DNA of 64,000 nucleotides from Lingula anatina (lineage: Eukaryota; Brachiopoda; Lingulata; Lingulida; Lingulidae): assembly GCF_001039355.2 (NCBI RefSeq), contig NW_019776129.1:1-64000 (forward strand), written 5' to 3'. Within the stretch, counting starts at the first letter, position 1; every line of letters starts with the position of its first letter. Made by a program: the position numbers and the translations under genes. Under the pieces are notes generated by a model, which was not told the DNA's origin, searched no databases, and saw only the letters and a program-made list of their open reading frames with translations. Below, piece by piece: positions 12,001 to 22,480 of the stretch.

Positions 12001-13811
12001 ACACGCAACCAGCTGTCTCAACGCCTGCATGCTGTATGCATTATTCACCGAATGAGAGGATTACTTTTGAATGAAATATTCATCCTCGTGGTTGGTCAAC
12101 AGAATCACGGCAAGACAACCCTTGTCCAGCAGCTGACAGGAGTGGAAGGTCAAGCTGCAGACAGTGGCTATAGCAATCTTACTGAGAAGCCAACTCTGTA
12201 CAAGTACACCGTGGGGCATGATGTCATTAATGTTAGTATAACACTTAGAATTTCGCCACTTCTTCCCGTTTTAACATCTTTCTTAATGTATTAAGATCGT
12301 AACTTAAACTGCGTATCTGTTCATTTAATTGCTTACTTATATTGTTTAAGCATATTTTCAACGCATTCTCACTATGTGTGTTCTATAACATATACTGTGG
12401 GCTATTGCTTAAATAAAGGTGGCGTTTAATTGCTATGATAAAATGTTTTAAGTAAAATATAAATGAATCCCGCTTTTTAGCTTTTGTTTATATAAGTATC
12501 TTAATTAAATAATTATAATTTCGATATTCTTATGAATTATAATAGCCTCTTAATAAGGTATAACATGGCTAATTACATCATGTTTACCTATTCGATAACG
12601 TCATCACTTTATGCAGTCGTCCAACTACATTTGAGAATCCAAAGATAGATCCGTGACACACACTAGAGACCAGCTTTTATCGATAGTCCTAATTTTGGTT
12701 TTGGGAAGTATGATTGAACATGGCCTCGGAGGAACCAATTAGTTCTTGAGGTTAATCCAGATCTAGATCTGAATTTAACGCCATGTTAAATGGTTCATAA
12801 CATTTCGAGATAGGGCCTTTTTAACATAATTGCTCATAACTCCTTTAAAATTGGACTGAATATAATGAAAACTGATACAAAGTTAAAGTATGTAGAGGGA
12901 ATAAATTCTGAGTTTTTATCCCATTCCTGAACACTTTCTCATCTTGCCCTCGCCAGTTGCAAGGAGATTGTCTTTGGTTCCATTTGAATGTTTGTCCGTT
13001 TGTCTAAGAACAACATTATGGAAAATATGGATTTTGGTGAAAATATGGAAACAATTGGGGGAGTAAAAACTAAATATGATTAGATTTTAATGATTATCCA
13101 AAAGTTCAGGAGGGATTTCAGTGAATTTTTCAGGATATGTCAGAAATGGAATAGATTTTGGTGGAGATTAATTAATTCCTGAACGCAGTTCTATGGGAAT
13201 TGATTAGTTTGTTGGTAAATTGATTATGAAAGAAATCTTACTTTCTTAATTAATGAATTAATTGAGAGATGATTACTAATTAATGAATTACAATAATAAT
13301 TGTGATTCCTGGTCAGCAGTCTGAGCCCCCAGTTTTTTAAGCTCCCTGTTCGTGTCTTTCTAGTTTCTTATTCCTTTATTTCCTCTTTTAGCTTGTAGAT
13401 ATGCCAGCCACAACCGCCATTGAAGAAACAATTTCCAATCTATCCACAGATTTTGGAAAATCAGCTGATCTGTTGGTATGGGTCTTCAGTTTTAATGGTA
13501 AGACCGACAGGAACTTTGACGATGAAAGGAAGCATATCCTGTCGGTGGGGCGACCAGTCCTTCTCTGCTTTAGCAAATGCATGCTTGCAGCAACCGACCC
13601 TTCTTTGAAAAACGGAGGAAATATTGCGGACTTGCTACCGAACGTTGAGGATGTACCCAACGTTGAGGATGTCATTCCTATGGAACTGACGGAAGATGGG
13701 CAGAAAGCTCTGGCAAACAAGAAAATAACAGGTGTACAATCATCGGAAGACGTTGGCAAATGGATTTCTCTGTGGAAGAAACGCTACCTTAAAACCCTTA
13801 ATGCAATATAA
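3042..13811 (+). CDS. Membrane-anchored class-3 lipase-like / P-loop GTPase fusion protein (copy A)
   Basis: Eleven exons: 3042-3423, 3630-4103, 6322-6411, 6890-7048, 7532-7603, 8706-8890, 10567-10720, 10949-10987, 11212-11385, 11657-12231, 13392-13811. They join in one frame (2724 nt, 907 residues). Residues 2-20 are one hydrophobic anchor, followed by a Pro/Ser/Gln linker. Residues ~50-315 resemble the class-3 (fungal-type) lipase fold, with TFGAPR at 217-222, but the nucleophile elbow is GHYIGG (182-187): Tyr184 replaces the catalytic Ser, so hydrolase activity is unlikely. Residues ~560-616 are Gly/Ala-rich and hydrophobic. The GTPase domain has GQQNHGKT (723-730), DMPA (771-774, final Gly changed) and FSKC where NKxD or TKxD is usual. 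The exon 8 acceptor reads CGG instead of CAG; skipping that 39-nt exon keeps frame. The GTPase family (IRG-like or MMR_HSR1-like) is inferred. Convergent with the IRG-like gene downstream. Confidence 0.8.
4790..6215 (-). mobile_element. Decayed non-LTR (LINE) reverse-transcriptase fragment in intron 2, copy A
   Basis: Minus-strand frames show a reverse-transcriptase palm with IYADD near 6116-6132, then YNYLGILF and TYGSEVW (5701-5922), then a C-terminal part with LSRFR, HCS and EKHFL near 5052-5420. This order matches CR1/L2/Jockey-like LINEs. Frameshifts and stops separate the pieces, so it is dead. The 3' end runs into a TTATT-type tail (AAT repeats on plus near 4767-4788). It is antisense to the host gene. 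Confidence 0.72.
7937..8262 (-). mobile_element. 5'-truncated LINE tail (block A only) with ATG-type microsatellite end
   Basis: The minus frame 7965-8225 begins KWRWAGHVKRM and contains TEWTPR and RGRPVKRWRD, a pattern at the C-terminus of many non-LTR retrotransposon polyproteins. Its 3' end on minus is an (ATG)n-like run (plus ATC repeats at 7938-7966). Block B has no such sequence between the matching flanks, so this is a later insertion or replacement in an intron of the fusion gene. Confidence 0.7.
8418..8487. mobile_element. MITE fragment related to 30344-30429
   Basis: ATCTATCTAGCTAGAGACAT and the flank TCACTCGCCCTGGTAGAGGG are the inverse of sequence around 30302-30390. This is one arm plus flank of a foldback element family seen also at 30344 and 32333. 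It is missing from block B. Confidence 0.55.
9425..9493 (-). mobile_element. tRNA-derived SINE head (copy A)
   Basis: On minus, TGGTCTAGTGGTAACCA resembles a tRNA D-arm/A-box and GGTTCGACC a T-arm/B-box, at tRNA-like spacing. The expected acceptor-stem ends do not pair, so this is a SINE promoter rather than a working tRNA gene. The body probably continues to about 9350. The counterpart is at 41911-41979. Confidence 0.6.
12640..13340. repeat. Intron 10 repeat-like filler (copy A)
   Basis: Intron 10 is about 1.16 kb here but 0.36 kb in block B. The extra DNA includes a degenerate motif (CAAGGAGATT, TTTGTCCGTTTGTCT, ATGGATTTTGGTGAA) also recognisable in shorter form at about 44985-45075. It has no ORF. 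It looks like a decayed interspersed repeat of unknown class. Confidence 0.4.
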
Positions 13812-16144
13812 AATTTAAGTTTTGGTTACAATTGATTGAAAAAAAGCATATGCATTTCATTAATAGAACGGTTCAATATCTAATTACACAGCATACAATA
13901 TTTTAAAAACAGTTCTCAGAAGTGGCAACTTTCGAACATGAACGTGCAGATTTTGATTCTAAAATGCAAGCTTCTAAGCCGTCAATAAATTGAAGTGCGC
14001 TGAAATTTATCCGCGCTGCTTTTTCCATTGTATAAACTCACAAACATCATTTATGAAAGTTGCAATGTCTGCATCATTAGTTCTTTCAAGTTGGACATAC
14101 CCACTTATTTATGCTATGACTTACATTTGAAGGCATGCCCCTGATCATTCAACTATTATATGGATATATTCAATTAATTACAGTGACTGATAATGAAATG
14201 GGCGCCTATGATATCTTGCTAGTATCAATATTTTTCAATTTTGAATTTTTGTTTCCAGTATTTTCCAACCTACATTTTGTTTATTTCTCTTAAAGTATTG
14301 TAGCTTGTGATATGTTTGTGTACGTGTATATGCTTATTCAAATCATACATAATTCTGTCTCTTTTGTTTTACACGAGAGGTGTAGTGCTTTAATATATAT
14401 TACCAATTTTATATATGCATCACTTACCATCATTGCGCTTGTGCACTGCTGTTGGATCTTTTTGATTGAGTTTCAATTTAGATGGCAATGGCGTTAATAA
14501 TGTGTATAGAATTTCGAAATGTTTGCATATGCGTATGTAAGTGTGTGTTTCGATCCTGCAATTAGTTAATTAATTAGATTGTGTGTATATGTGTTTTGGG
14601 CTTACACATTGTATTTATGCTTCACGTTAAATATAAGAGCTTATTTTGAATGAATATGTGTTAAACCAATTGGATTATTGGCTTAAGTAATGCACATCTT
14701 TTAAATTGAATATAAATTGTACATTAGATTTACTTTTATTTTTTCATTATTCTTTATGTTAGGCCGTATCAGTACCTGTATTATTTTTATCACTGTCTAC
14801 ATCCTTGTTGCAGTTTTAGGTTACCATTCATACACTTTTAGCATCCTGTCATATATGTGCATGCTATACAGTTGCATGTTAAGATAATATTAGCCTTTGT
14901 AACATATGTAGTCAGACAAAGTTTGGTTTTCAGTGGTGTTGGCTAGTTTTTGTAGAACTTTTAACTGTTTCATTTTGCTATTATTTTGCACTCATCATTA
15001 TTTTCCTGGGCGATAGAAAATTTTCAAAAAAATTTTCAAATGGTACCAGTCATTTAGGAAATTACTGTATTTTCCTTCGAGTGTGTGTACAGCAATTAAC
15101 GTTTTCTCTCTCCGTTATAGAGGTTTCACAATATTATTGCTTACATTCGCCATAATCGTTCATGATCGCTATCAGAATCTTTTCAGGATTTGAACACCTT
15201 AGCAGCTACATTAACTATAACTACCGGTTATATAAGTATTCCAAACTTTTACATGGAACATCTGAACATTTGAGGGAACGTCAACTCTCAGAAGGTCATT
15301 ACACATTTCGTAGTTGCTTACAGTTTTCAGTACAGTACATGTATGTTCGAGTCGTACAGATATATAACTTGGATTGCATTCAAAGACGGCACAACGTAGA
15401 CCACTGATTGTCTACCTGACGTCAATGTGTACGACCAAATTGCTTAACATTGACCTTTAAACGCCTAGAAACGAAGGCAGAAAACTACCATTTAGACCGA
15501 TATATTTGAAATCCATCGGTAAAGGACTCTGAAATAATGTGTTAAGCTATATATTGTGCTTTATTGATATTAACTGTGGTTTATTAATATTCACTACATG
15601 CATGTACTCTAGAAGTGTTCAGATAATGTAGATGGGAATCTTTAAAATGCTAAATAAACGCTTTTTGGTTGTGGGAGAGTGAAGTTTCTTATTTACCTTG
15701 GTATTCTGTACATAAGATCAAAAAGAAAGGGATACTGACAATTGGGTCACTGACCCTCATTTCCGGCATAGGATTAGCAATGCAGGTAACAATACCGGAC
15801 TGTTATTTTAATTATTATCTCGTACTTGCATATTATATATATTTTTCTCTTATAAAAAAAAAATCAATTTTGTTGTCATGGCGGAAAAAACTTTTCTGTT
15901 TGTTGTGATTCATTACCACTGTCAGGCTCGTAGATAACAATTTCAAATTGGGGTTGTTTAAAAAGAATGGGACCTTTTACCCTCATGCAAATCAAATTTA
16001 CATCGAGCAGACCTTTTTCTGGGTTCGGTTCGTTAGAACTTCCACCCCCTCCCACCCTCACACACCCCTGGCTTCGGGGCTGACTGGACCGGTTACTGGA
16101 CTGACTATTAAGAACTCTTATTTGAACCAAGCATATCGAACTTT
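13812..16144. other. Intergenic DNA between the convergent genes, block A
   Basis: The 3' flank of the fusion gene, with an AATAAA near 13985 as a possible polyadenylation signal. It is AT-rich with no recognisable gene. ORFs such as 15162-15407 recur in block B only because the DNA is duplicated and show no domain. It contains a MITE at 15923-16082. Confidence 0.55.
15923..16082. mobile_element. CAGGCCCGTAG-type MITE (copy A)
   Basis: Ends CAGGCTCGTAG and CTTCGGGGCTG are degenerate inverted repeats; the block-B copy at 47887-48045 keeps CAGGCCCGTAG and CTTCGGGCCTG. It is related to the younger perfect element at 39245-39411. No ORF. Confidence 0.55.
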
Positions 16145-16651
16145 TCACCCGTCTTGTGTCATTTCAAATTCATTTGTAGATGTAAGACACTCGAGCAATG
16201 CACCGATTTTAAATGAAGCTTCCTTCATATCATTAATTAATAACTCGAGTATTTTAAGCGACGTGTAGAAAGAAATCCCACCAGCTACAATGCTGCCAAC
16301 GACGGGAATTAATCGAGAAATCTCTTCGACGGCTGTTTGAACAGCAAAACGTTTACCGAGCTCTAACAGGGTCTTTTTGTCCAGCGCAAGACATGCGCAG
16401 TCTTTCAGTATTTCTTCTAGAGCTTTTGGGTTTACACCCGAGCTTCTGCGAAAGCGCTTTAGGGCTACCTCGTCAAGTCCAAACTGTTTTCTGAAAAAAG
16501 AGAGAAAGATTTCATTAGGGTTCGTTTTTTATATTTATTGCACTTGTTAATATTGAGACATGAAAACTTTTTACGATATATTGGTGCTTACCATTGTACT
16601 TTTCCCACTGGCTATAAACATAGAATGAAGAGTTATTGACTTTGAGAGCAA

Positions 16652-16682
<31 letters not shown>

Positions 16683-19037
16683 ATATTTAACACACCTGAA
16701 GAAAATAATTTCTTTCAACAAAAGGGACACATCCAATACTGCCGACACGCCGGGAACAGGCACCGCTCCACCCACCGCCGACAGCGCAGCGATATTTTTA
16801 GACCTCTTTAACATCCAGTCAGCCTTTGATTCTAATATGTCTTCATAGTAGGACCCGTGGATAGTGTACACGAATGCCTCACATTTCTTCTTCTCCAATT
16901 TTGTGACTATTCCAAACAGTGCTTCTTGAATCGACTTAGTGTAGAACGTTGCAGAGGACAAGTTACGTATTTTTACACTATCGACCTCTTCAATAAACTT
17001 CCTGTCGGTTGATTTCCCTCCAATGGGGATTCTGTTTGCTACTCTCTTCACTTTTGCTTTTCCTCCCTTAAAATGCCCCTTCAATTTTTTCCCGATGCCT
17101 CCCAAAAACGCATCAACATGTTGAATTCTCAGCGCCTTTTCAATTCGACCACATTTAGCAAGAGCTTCATCAACATCAAAGATGATCATTTTAGGGGTAA
17201 CTGTGACAGGTGTTGTGCTTTCCTCCGTTTCGTCGCAAACAAGTTTGGCCCCAGTGTCATGACGTACGTCACTAATCGTCTCCACGTCCCCACACTTTGC
17301 AGACGTCTCATAATCACCATCGTTCCCACCACTCCCAGCATCACGGTTCACATCATCTGTGATACTACTTGTATGCTCAAACTCATCGGTGGTTGCAGAA
17401 TCTTCGTCATTACCAGTTGCTCTTTCACTTTCTTTTTCAAATGGATTGGAATCGTTGCTTGGTTCTTCACCTATTGATATGATGGACGAATGAGAAGACT
17501 CGGTTATATTTTCACTTTGAAGGCTTGTTGTTCTTTCAAGATCCTGTAGGGGTTCTTTGTTAGATGGTTTTTGGTCCAACGTTGAATCTCGATTTATTAT
17601 AGTCATGTCATTATTTGACTGTGAACTTGTTTCGTCAGCGGAGAAGAACTGCATCGTCAATGGTCTTTCAGGGTCAGCATTTGTAACGTCTTCTGATATT
17701 AACAATGGGTTTTCAATAACCAGACATTCGTTGTTATCACCAACACATTTACCATGGTGTGATGATGACTGTGGTAGTTCACCTTTGTTTTCAATGTCAG
17801 GCGTTAAAACTGGTTTGCTTAAAACCAGCTCACTGGATGGTGATGGTTCTATTTCAATTGTATCTTTGTCTGTTAAACTCGAAAAACTTTGCTCGTTATT
17901 TGGATCCTGATTGGATGCTGACAATGGATGGCTATCAGACAGATTAGTAGACGTTGGTTCTTCGACTGATTGGCTCCCGTAGGATATGGTTCCAGTATGA
18001 TTAGCAGCTGTGTCTTGGTCTTTCACCGCGCCTGTCTCGGTTACAGGTGAATTTGGGTGGTCCGGAGAAATCTCAGAAATACCTCTGGGACTTTCAGACC
18101 CTACCTCGTCACTAGAGTGACACTGAATTATGTCATCTCCCTCCCCTGGCTGAGGTAACAACAAATTGTCATCGGTTCGAGTATTCAACTCTGTCACAGG
18201 AACAATAAGCCGTTCTTTGCCAAGCCAGCAATCAGTCGGAGTGACGTCCTCAGGTTCATGTTTGGAATTGGATTTCTCATGCTCTTCGGCATCATCCGTT
18301 TCGTTCGAAGCTATGTCAGTCGCAGTGGAGCTCTCTTTGAGGGACTGAGTCGTTATACCAGACTGTAAGCTGTGAGGACTATCAGGATTTTCCCTGCACA
18401 CCTCATTTTCTTCAACCCTATTTTCGCCTACCACTTTGACATAAAGCACCTTTATGTCTTCTGCTAAGGACTCCGTAATGGAAGCAGACCAATAATCAGC
18501 CGTGGTAGAATTATTATCCAGTAGGAAGACGGCCAATTGGATCGGGTGTGACAAATGGAATGTTTCAAGGTGTAATGCACGTTCTGTTTTAGTCACAGTC
18601 TCTGGCGCGTAAACCTCCCAAAGTGTTGCTTTTGAGTTTTCAGGAAATTGATGCGAGGAGACACAAAACTCATCTTTATCCGCTTCTTTTGGTACCACAG
18701 TCTCTGTTGTTTCAGTCACCTTCTTTTTTTCTGTTGACTGCCGGGACAAAGTTTTGATAGGTGACATACCTCTAGTCTTTATCTTTTTTAGGTGCTGGAA
18801 TATTTCTTCGTCGTCTGCGTTGAGAATTAGTGACATCAATAACTTGAGGTGATCTTTGTTGTACCCATATATGGCGATATCGATTCTTTCGTTCCTCCAT
18901 TCGTCAAGGCTGTTCCTTAACGCAGTCACCGCGTCATCTACCTCCTTTTTGGACGCTGAATGCCTAAAAAGCGATTTGAGGTCTCGGAACGCGTCCTTGG
19001 TATGGTCACGGACTGCGTGAAGTCGCTGTCTGACCAT
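16145..19037 (-). CDS. IRG-like protein without GTP-binding motifs, with large acidic insertion (copy A)
   Basis: Two exons on minus: 19037-16696 and 16490-16145, giving 895 residues. The donor is CAG|GTGTGT and the acceptor TTTTTTCAG. Residues 1-205 follow the IRG G-domain layout (RIDIAIYGYN where the P-loop should be, ATLWEVYAPE where LWDLPG is usual, LYVKVVGE where TKVD is usual), so all nucleotide motifs are lost. Residues ~208-615 are acidic, Ser/Thr-rich and probably disordered. Residues 617-895 resemble the IRG C-terminal helical domain: SKADWMLKRSK, AVPVPG (758-763), LLLKEIIFFR joined over the intron to KQFGLDE, then a hydrophobic helix near LIPVVGSIVAGG. The role is inferred: a cell-autonomous immunity regulator or scaffold. 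The start is supported by a 5' acceptor (ATTTCAG) 16 bases upstream. Compared with copy B the C-terminus is shorter, ending at a TGA after a small indel. Confidence 0.78.
16652..16688. repeat. AAAT microsatellite in the intron of IRG-like gene A
   Basis: About nine AAAT units immediately after the exon 1 donor on minus. The same run is at 52597-52633 in copy B. Confidence 0.85.
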
Positions 19038-20258
19038 CTGGAACCGTTGTCACCTGAAATGTAACGGAGTATAAAAACGATTTCCCATGATGAACTCCCG
19101 GTTAGCACTGAATCGTCTTTAATGAATCACTTTGACGATGATGGTGTCCGAGAACAAAAAAAAATAATAAAGGCAGATCGTTTGCTTTTTTCGATAATCT
19201 CAACTTGAAGATAAATATCAAATGTTATACTTGTATATCCATACGGTAAAACAACCTACAATCGTATTTACTAGATCGATTTATAAAATATGTTCGAACC
19301 ATGAAATAGGCCGCTCACTCATTTGCCATGTAATGGCAGTATATTTTCTAACATATATTTGTTAGAGTTTTCATGCAGAATCAGATGTCGTATTTCATTA
19401 AATTTCAATAAAATCATTTTTTCGATATTCCTGAATACCAAAAAGTTACAAGACTGTTCCAATAAAAACAAACATTTACTTCCTTCATTTTAAAATGGTT
19501 GATACGCCTACAAAACATTCATCCTTTTAGAATGTTGGAATGCCCCAACTGCTGAATTAATAAATAGATAGATAGATAAATGAAAACAGAAATCAATTCA
19601 CAATACCTTGTATAATCTACCTGTCCAGATTTTGTCCATTTATTTCCATTAATCAACCAAATAACACAACTTTTCAGTTAAGAAAACCAAACAGAAATAT
19701 GAAAAGTCTCACGCTTTTTTCACAGGTAACCCTTCACCCTGTACAATATTGCCAGAATATTTATCCCATCCTTTAAGCTATTTTAACATTATCGCTCTCG
19801 TATAAAGACATTAACAGCCTAGATTTAAACATTTACATCTGCAGTCACTCGATTATCACCATCCGAGTTGACTGAGCGTGCTATTCTATAAAATTAAAAC
19901 ATTACGTGCACATTACCTACGCCTTGCTTATTTATGTCAGACTTAATGTAAAGCATCTAAACCGCAACGTAATGAAAACGGTTACCTCATGATTAATGCT
20001 TCAGCAGTCACAAGTGGGTTTACGTATTTGCCAATGCAGTACATGTAATATGATCTATATTTATGCACAATTCTGTTTCTGTTACTGCCAAGAATGCGCA
20101 TAACATACATATTAAAACAGTTGCGTACGCTTAAATCAAGTCATAGCTCTTGTAAAATTTGTGCTTTAATCCCTGAAATATAATCACTTTATGGCAGGTT
20201 ATGGCATTATTATGTATTCATTTGTGTGTGGAACTGTGCGTGCATTTGTGTGTGAGTT

Positions 20259-20300
<42 letters not shown>

Positions 20301-22045
20301 TGTGAGTGCGTACGAGAGAGAGAGAGAGAGAGCTAGAGAAAGGATCCACGTATTATAAAAACACATGAAAACAAAGCATGGGAAAAGGCACCTTCCTTGA
20401 TTCAACCACTCCTCAGATCTTCATTTCTTTAACCTCGACCTCAAAAATACTATTTCCTCTTCTGCACACGTCTCTACAATATCCCACAGGGCGAGAGCTT
20501 ATGTATGTGCTCTGCGTCTCATTTAAAATAAATGTGACCCCAGCGAATTTAATACCGGTGTGTTCTCCAACAGGGCGCAATGAATTAAACCAGCTATTGT
20601 AAGAAACACTTTAAATTGTTGCCTGAAGGATAACTTGATTTTCATTAGCTTTTTGGATAAGCGACATATTGATTCATTAGTACATTTACCATCGTATTTT
20701 TATCCATTGTGGTATGACATTAATTTATCTATATATTTCTATGTATCTATAACTTTTTGACCCGTTTAAAGTTTATGATTTTTTTACCTCCGAGTACCTT
20801 TTTAAAGATCATATGAAAGAAACGTGTGTATTGACTCTTTGATATCGTTATTAAGATAAAAAACAATTTACTATGTGTGCAGACGATTGGATAGATCTTC
20901 CATTTGCAATCCAAATGCATTAGTTGTGCTGAAACTGTTAACACAATGGCCGGGTGAGATGCAAAATTATGTTTAAAGGGTATTGCAGGCTGGTCTTATA
21001 TACATGTATTTATCAATTATACCATATATTTGAATCTGAGCTGATAGGGCTCTTTTTTTTGGGGGGGGGGGCGACCTTCTCAAGGTCTATTGTAAAAACG
21101 CTCCATTTGTTATTTAATTGTGAAGGGACCATTTAATGTTCTCTTTGTGATGAATAGATTGTTTTTCATAAGGTAATCAGCATTATCTAAATTGCTATCC
21201 AAATTGTCATAACGAACATTGGCGCCACTTGACTGTAGTTCGTACTTATAGTGCTGATATAAATTATATTACATTCCACATGTAAAATAATTTATATCAG
21301 AACCAAAAAAACCTGTAACGAACTATGGTAATAACCGTCACTAAATTTGAGAAAAATAAACTTACAATTATGTGCATTAATTTATAAAAGTCTGTATTTG
21401 TAAGTTTCGTTTTTAAAACAATAATTTGTAACAGTTACAATTGTTTTGTGATATGTGTTATTTCAATTGAAGTATGATATGAACACTGAGATATATAATG
21501 CTCTTTTCATTGTAAACGTTATTGCTTCCCTTAAAGCAATAGTCATTACCTACTTAAAAAATAGAGCCTTTACAAAACTAACAAGTCACACCGTCGGAAA
21601 TAAGTGAGAGGATTGGCACACAGTGACCCTGTTGGCTTAATGCTATTGTTTTCAAATGCTTATATTCGTCAGTCAAGTGAGGAAAGAGATAAAACCATTT
21701 ATTTATAGATTTTTGAGGTACTACACTGTAGTTAGTGGGCATAGAGCACGTGCAGAACACATACCTGTTCTGGAAAATGTGGAGCACACCAGGAACAATT
21801 TAATCTGACTTTGTGGTGACAACATTTTATATACATTGTTTTGTCTTGAAATAACTTGAAATAAATGAACGTGTTGATAAAAACGTGGCTGGTTCGCAGT
21901 ATGTGCACACCATTTAAAAGCAAATACTCAAAAATAAGATGACGTGATTAAAACAATCACAATCCCAATACTGAAGTCACAATTGAACCTACAAATTTCA
22001 CACATAAGACCAGTGCGTGGCTTACAGTGCACTACATGTGCAATA
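19038..22045. other. Upstream region of IRG-like gene, block A
   Basis: No coding gene recognised. It includes an (AG)n microsatellite interrupted at 20260-20335 and a T/G homopolymer pair at 21052-21070. A conserved stretch at about 20390-20540 on minus matches 56310-56480 in block B and may be a 5' non-coding exon of the IRG-like gene. In B it ends with a donor-like AAG|GTAGGT, changed to AAGGAAGGT in A. Confidence 0.4.
20258..20336. repeat. (AG)n microsatellite
   Basis: Two AG runs separated by AAAATGTGAGTGCGTACG. Block B has (GT)n then (GA)n at the matching place (56197-56262). Confidence 0.9.
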
Positions 22046-22480
22046 TCAAACGTATTTGCTCGAACATATTGGAAAAGGGCCGTCGGCAGGGAAATAATGA
22101 CCTTCAGGAGCTTCACATCTGCAGAATTCATCGCCCTCACAGCACTGTGGGTTACCGCTAAAGTTCAGGCTCCATGAACACGTTGGTTTGGGGAGAGGGA
22201 CGCCAGTGTCTAAAGGGAATGGGTTTCTGATGCCCTTTGAGATAAAGCATGCGCAGTTGGCTCTGGCTTCACAGCAGGCTAGGCTACCGTCACTGTAAAA
22301 GTGCCACTTACAGGTTGGTGGCTCGCAAGTTGGGATGAGGGCTCCTTGACGGAGGTCGTTTTCACTTCCCTCAGGAGGTGTACACGTGCATTCTGGACTC
22401 CGTTGTTTTTGCAGCACTTCACCGTGTCGTCGGGGTTATAGGCCCACTTGCAGACGGGTTAACACAAGGGCACGCCACTG
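22046..22480 (-). pseudogene. Truncated cysteine-rich secreted protein gene (block A)
   Basis: On minus it matches the 3' two and a half repeats of the intact gene at 58398-59015, down to the same C-terminal SKYV. The signal peptide, repeat 1 and the promoter are missing: homology stops near 22480, where an ankyrin-coding sequence on plus begins. One cysteine of the GVPLC motif has also been lost (GVPLPKP), which fits relaxed constraint. Without a start region it is unlikely to make the secreted protein. Confidence 0.75.

Larger units (their letters stand above)
1..22480. repeat. Segmental duplication block A
   Basis: This block is colinear with about 32770-58845. Gene order is the same: lipase-GTPase gene on plus, IRG-like gene on minus, cysteine-rich gene on minus. 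Introns and intergenic DNA also align. Differences are discrete insertions: a LINE tail at about 7940-8260 only here; a MITE at 39245, a SINE/LINE tail at 47150, an LTR element at 48589 and a TTAA MITE at 57909 only in block B. Homology ends abruptly near 22480, inside the cysteine-rich gene. The left end lies outside the window, because position 1 already matches about 32770. Confidence 0.9.

Noticed and set aside
15162-15407. 81-residue ORF conserved in both blocks (46856-47107)
   Set aside because: Conservation equals that of the surrounding non-coding DNA and there is no domain or signal peptide.
17073-18348. Several plus-strand ORFs inside the IRG-like gene
   Set aside because: These are antisense shadows of a long minus-strand exon and have no domain of their own.
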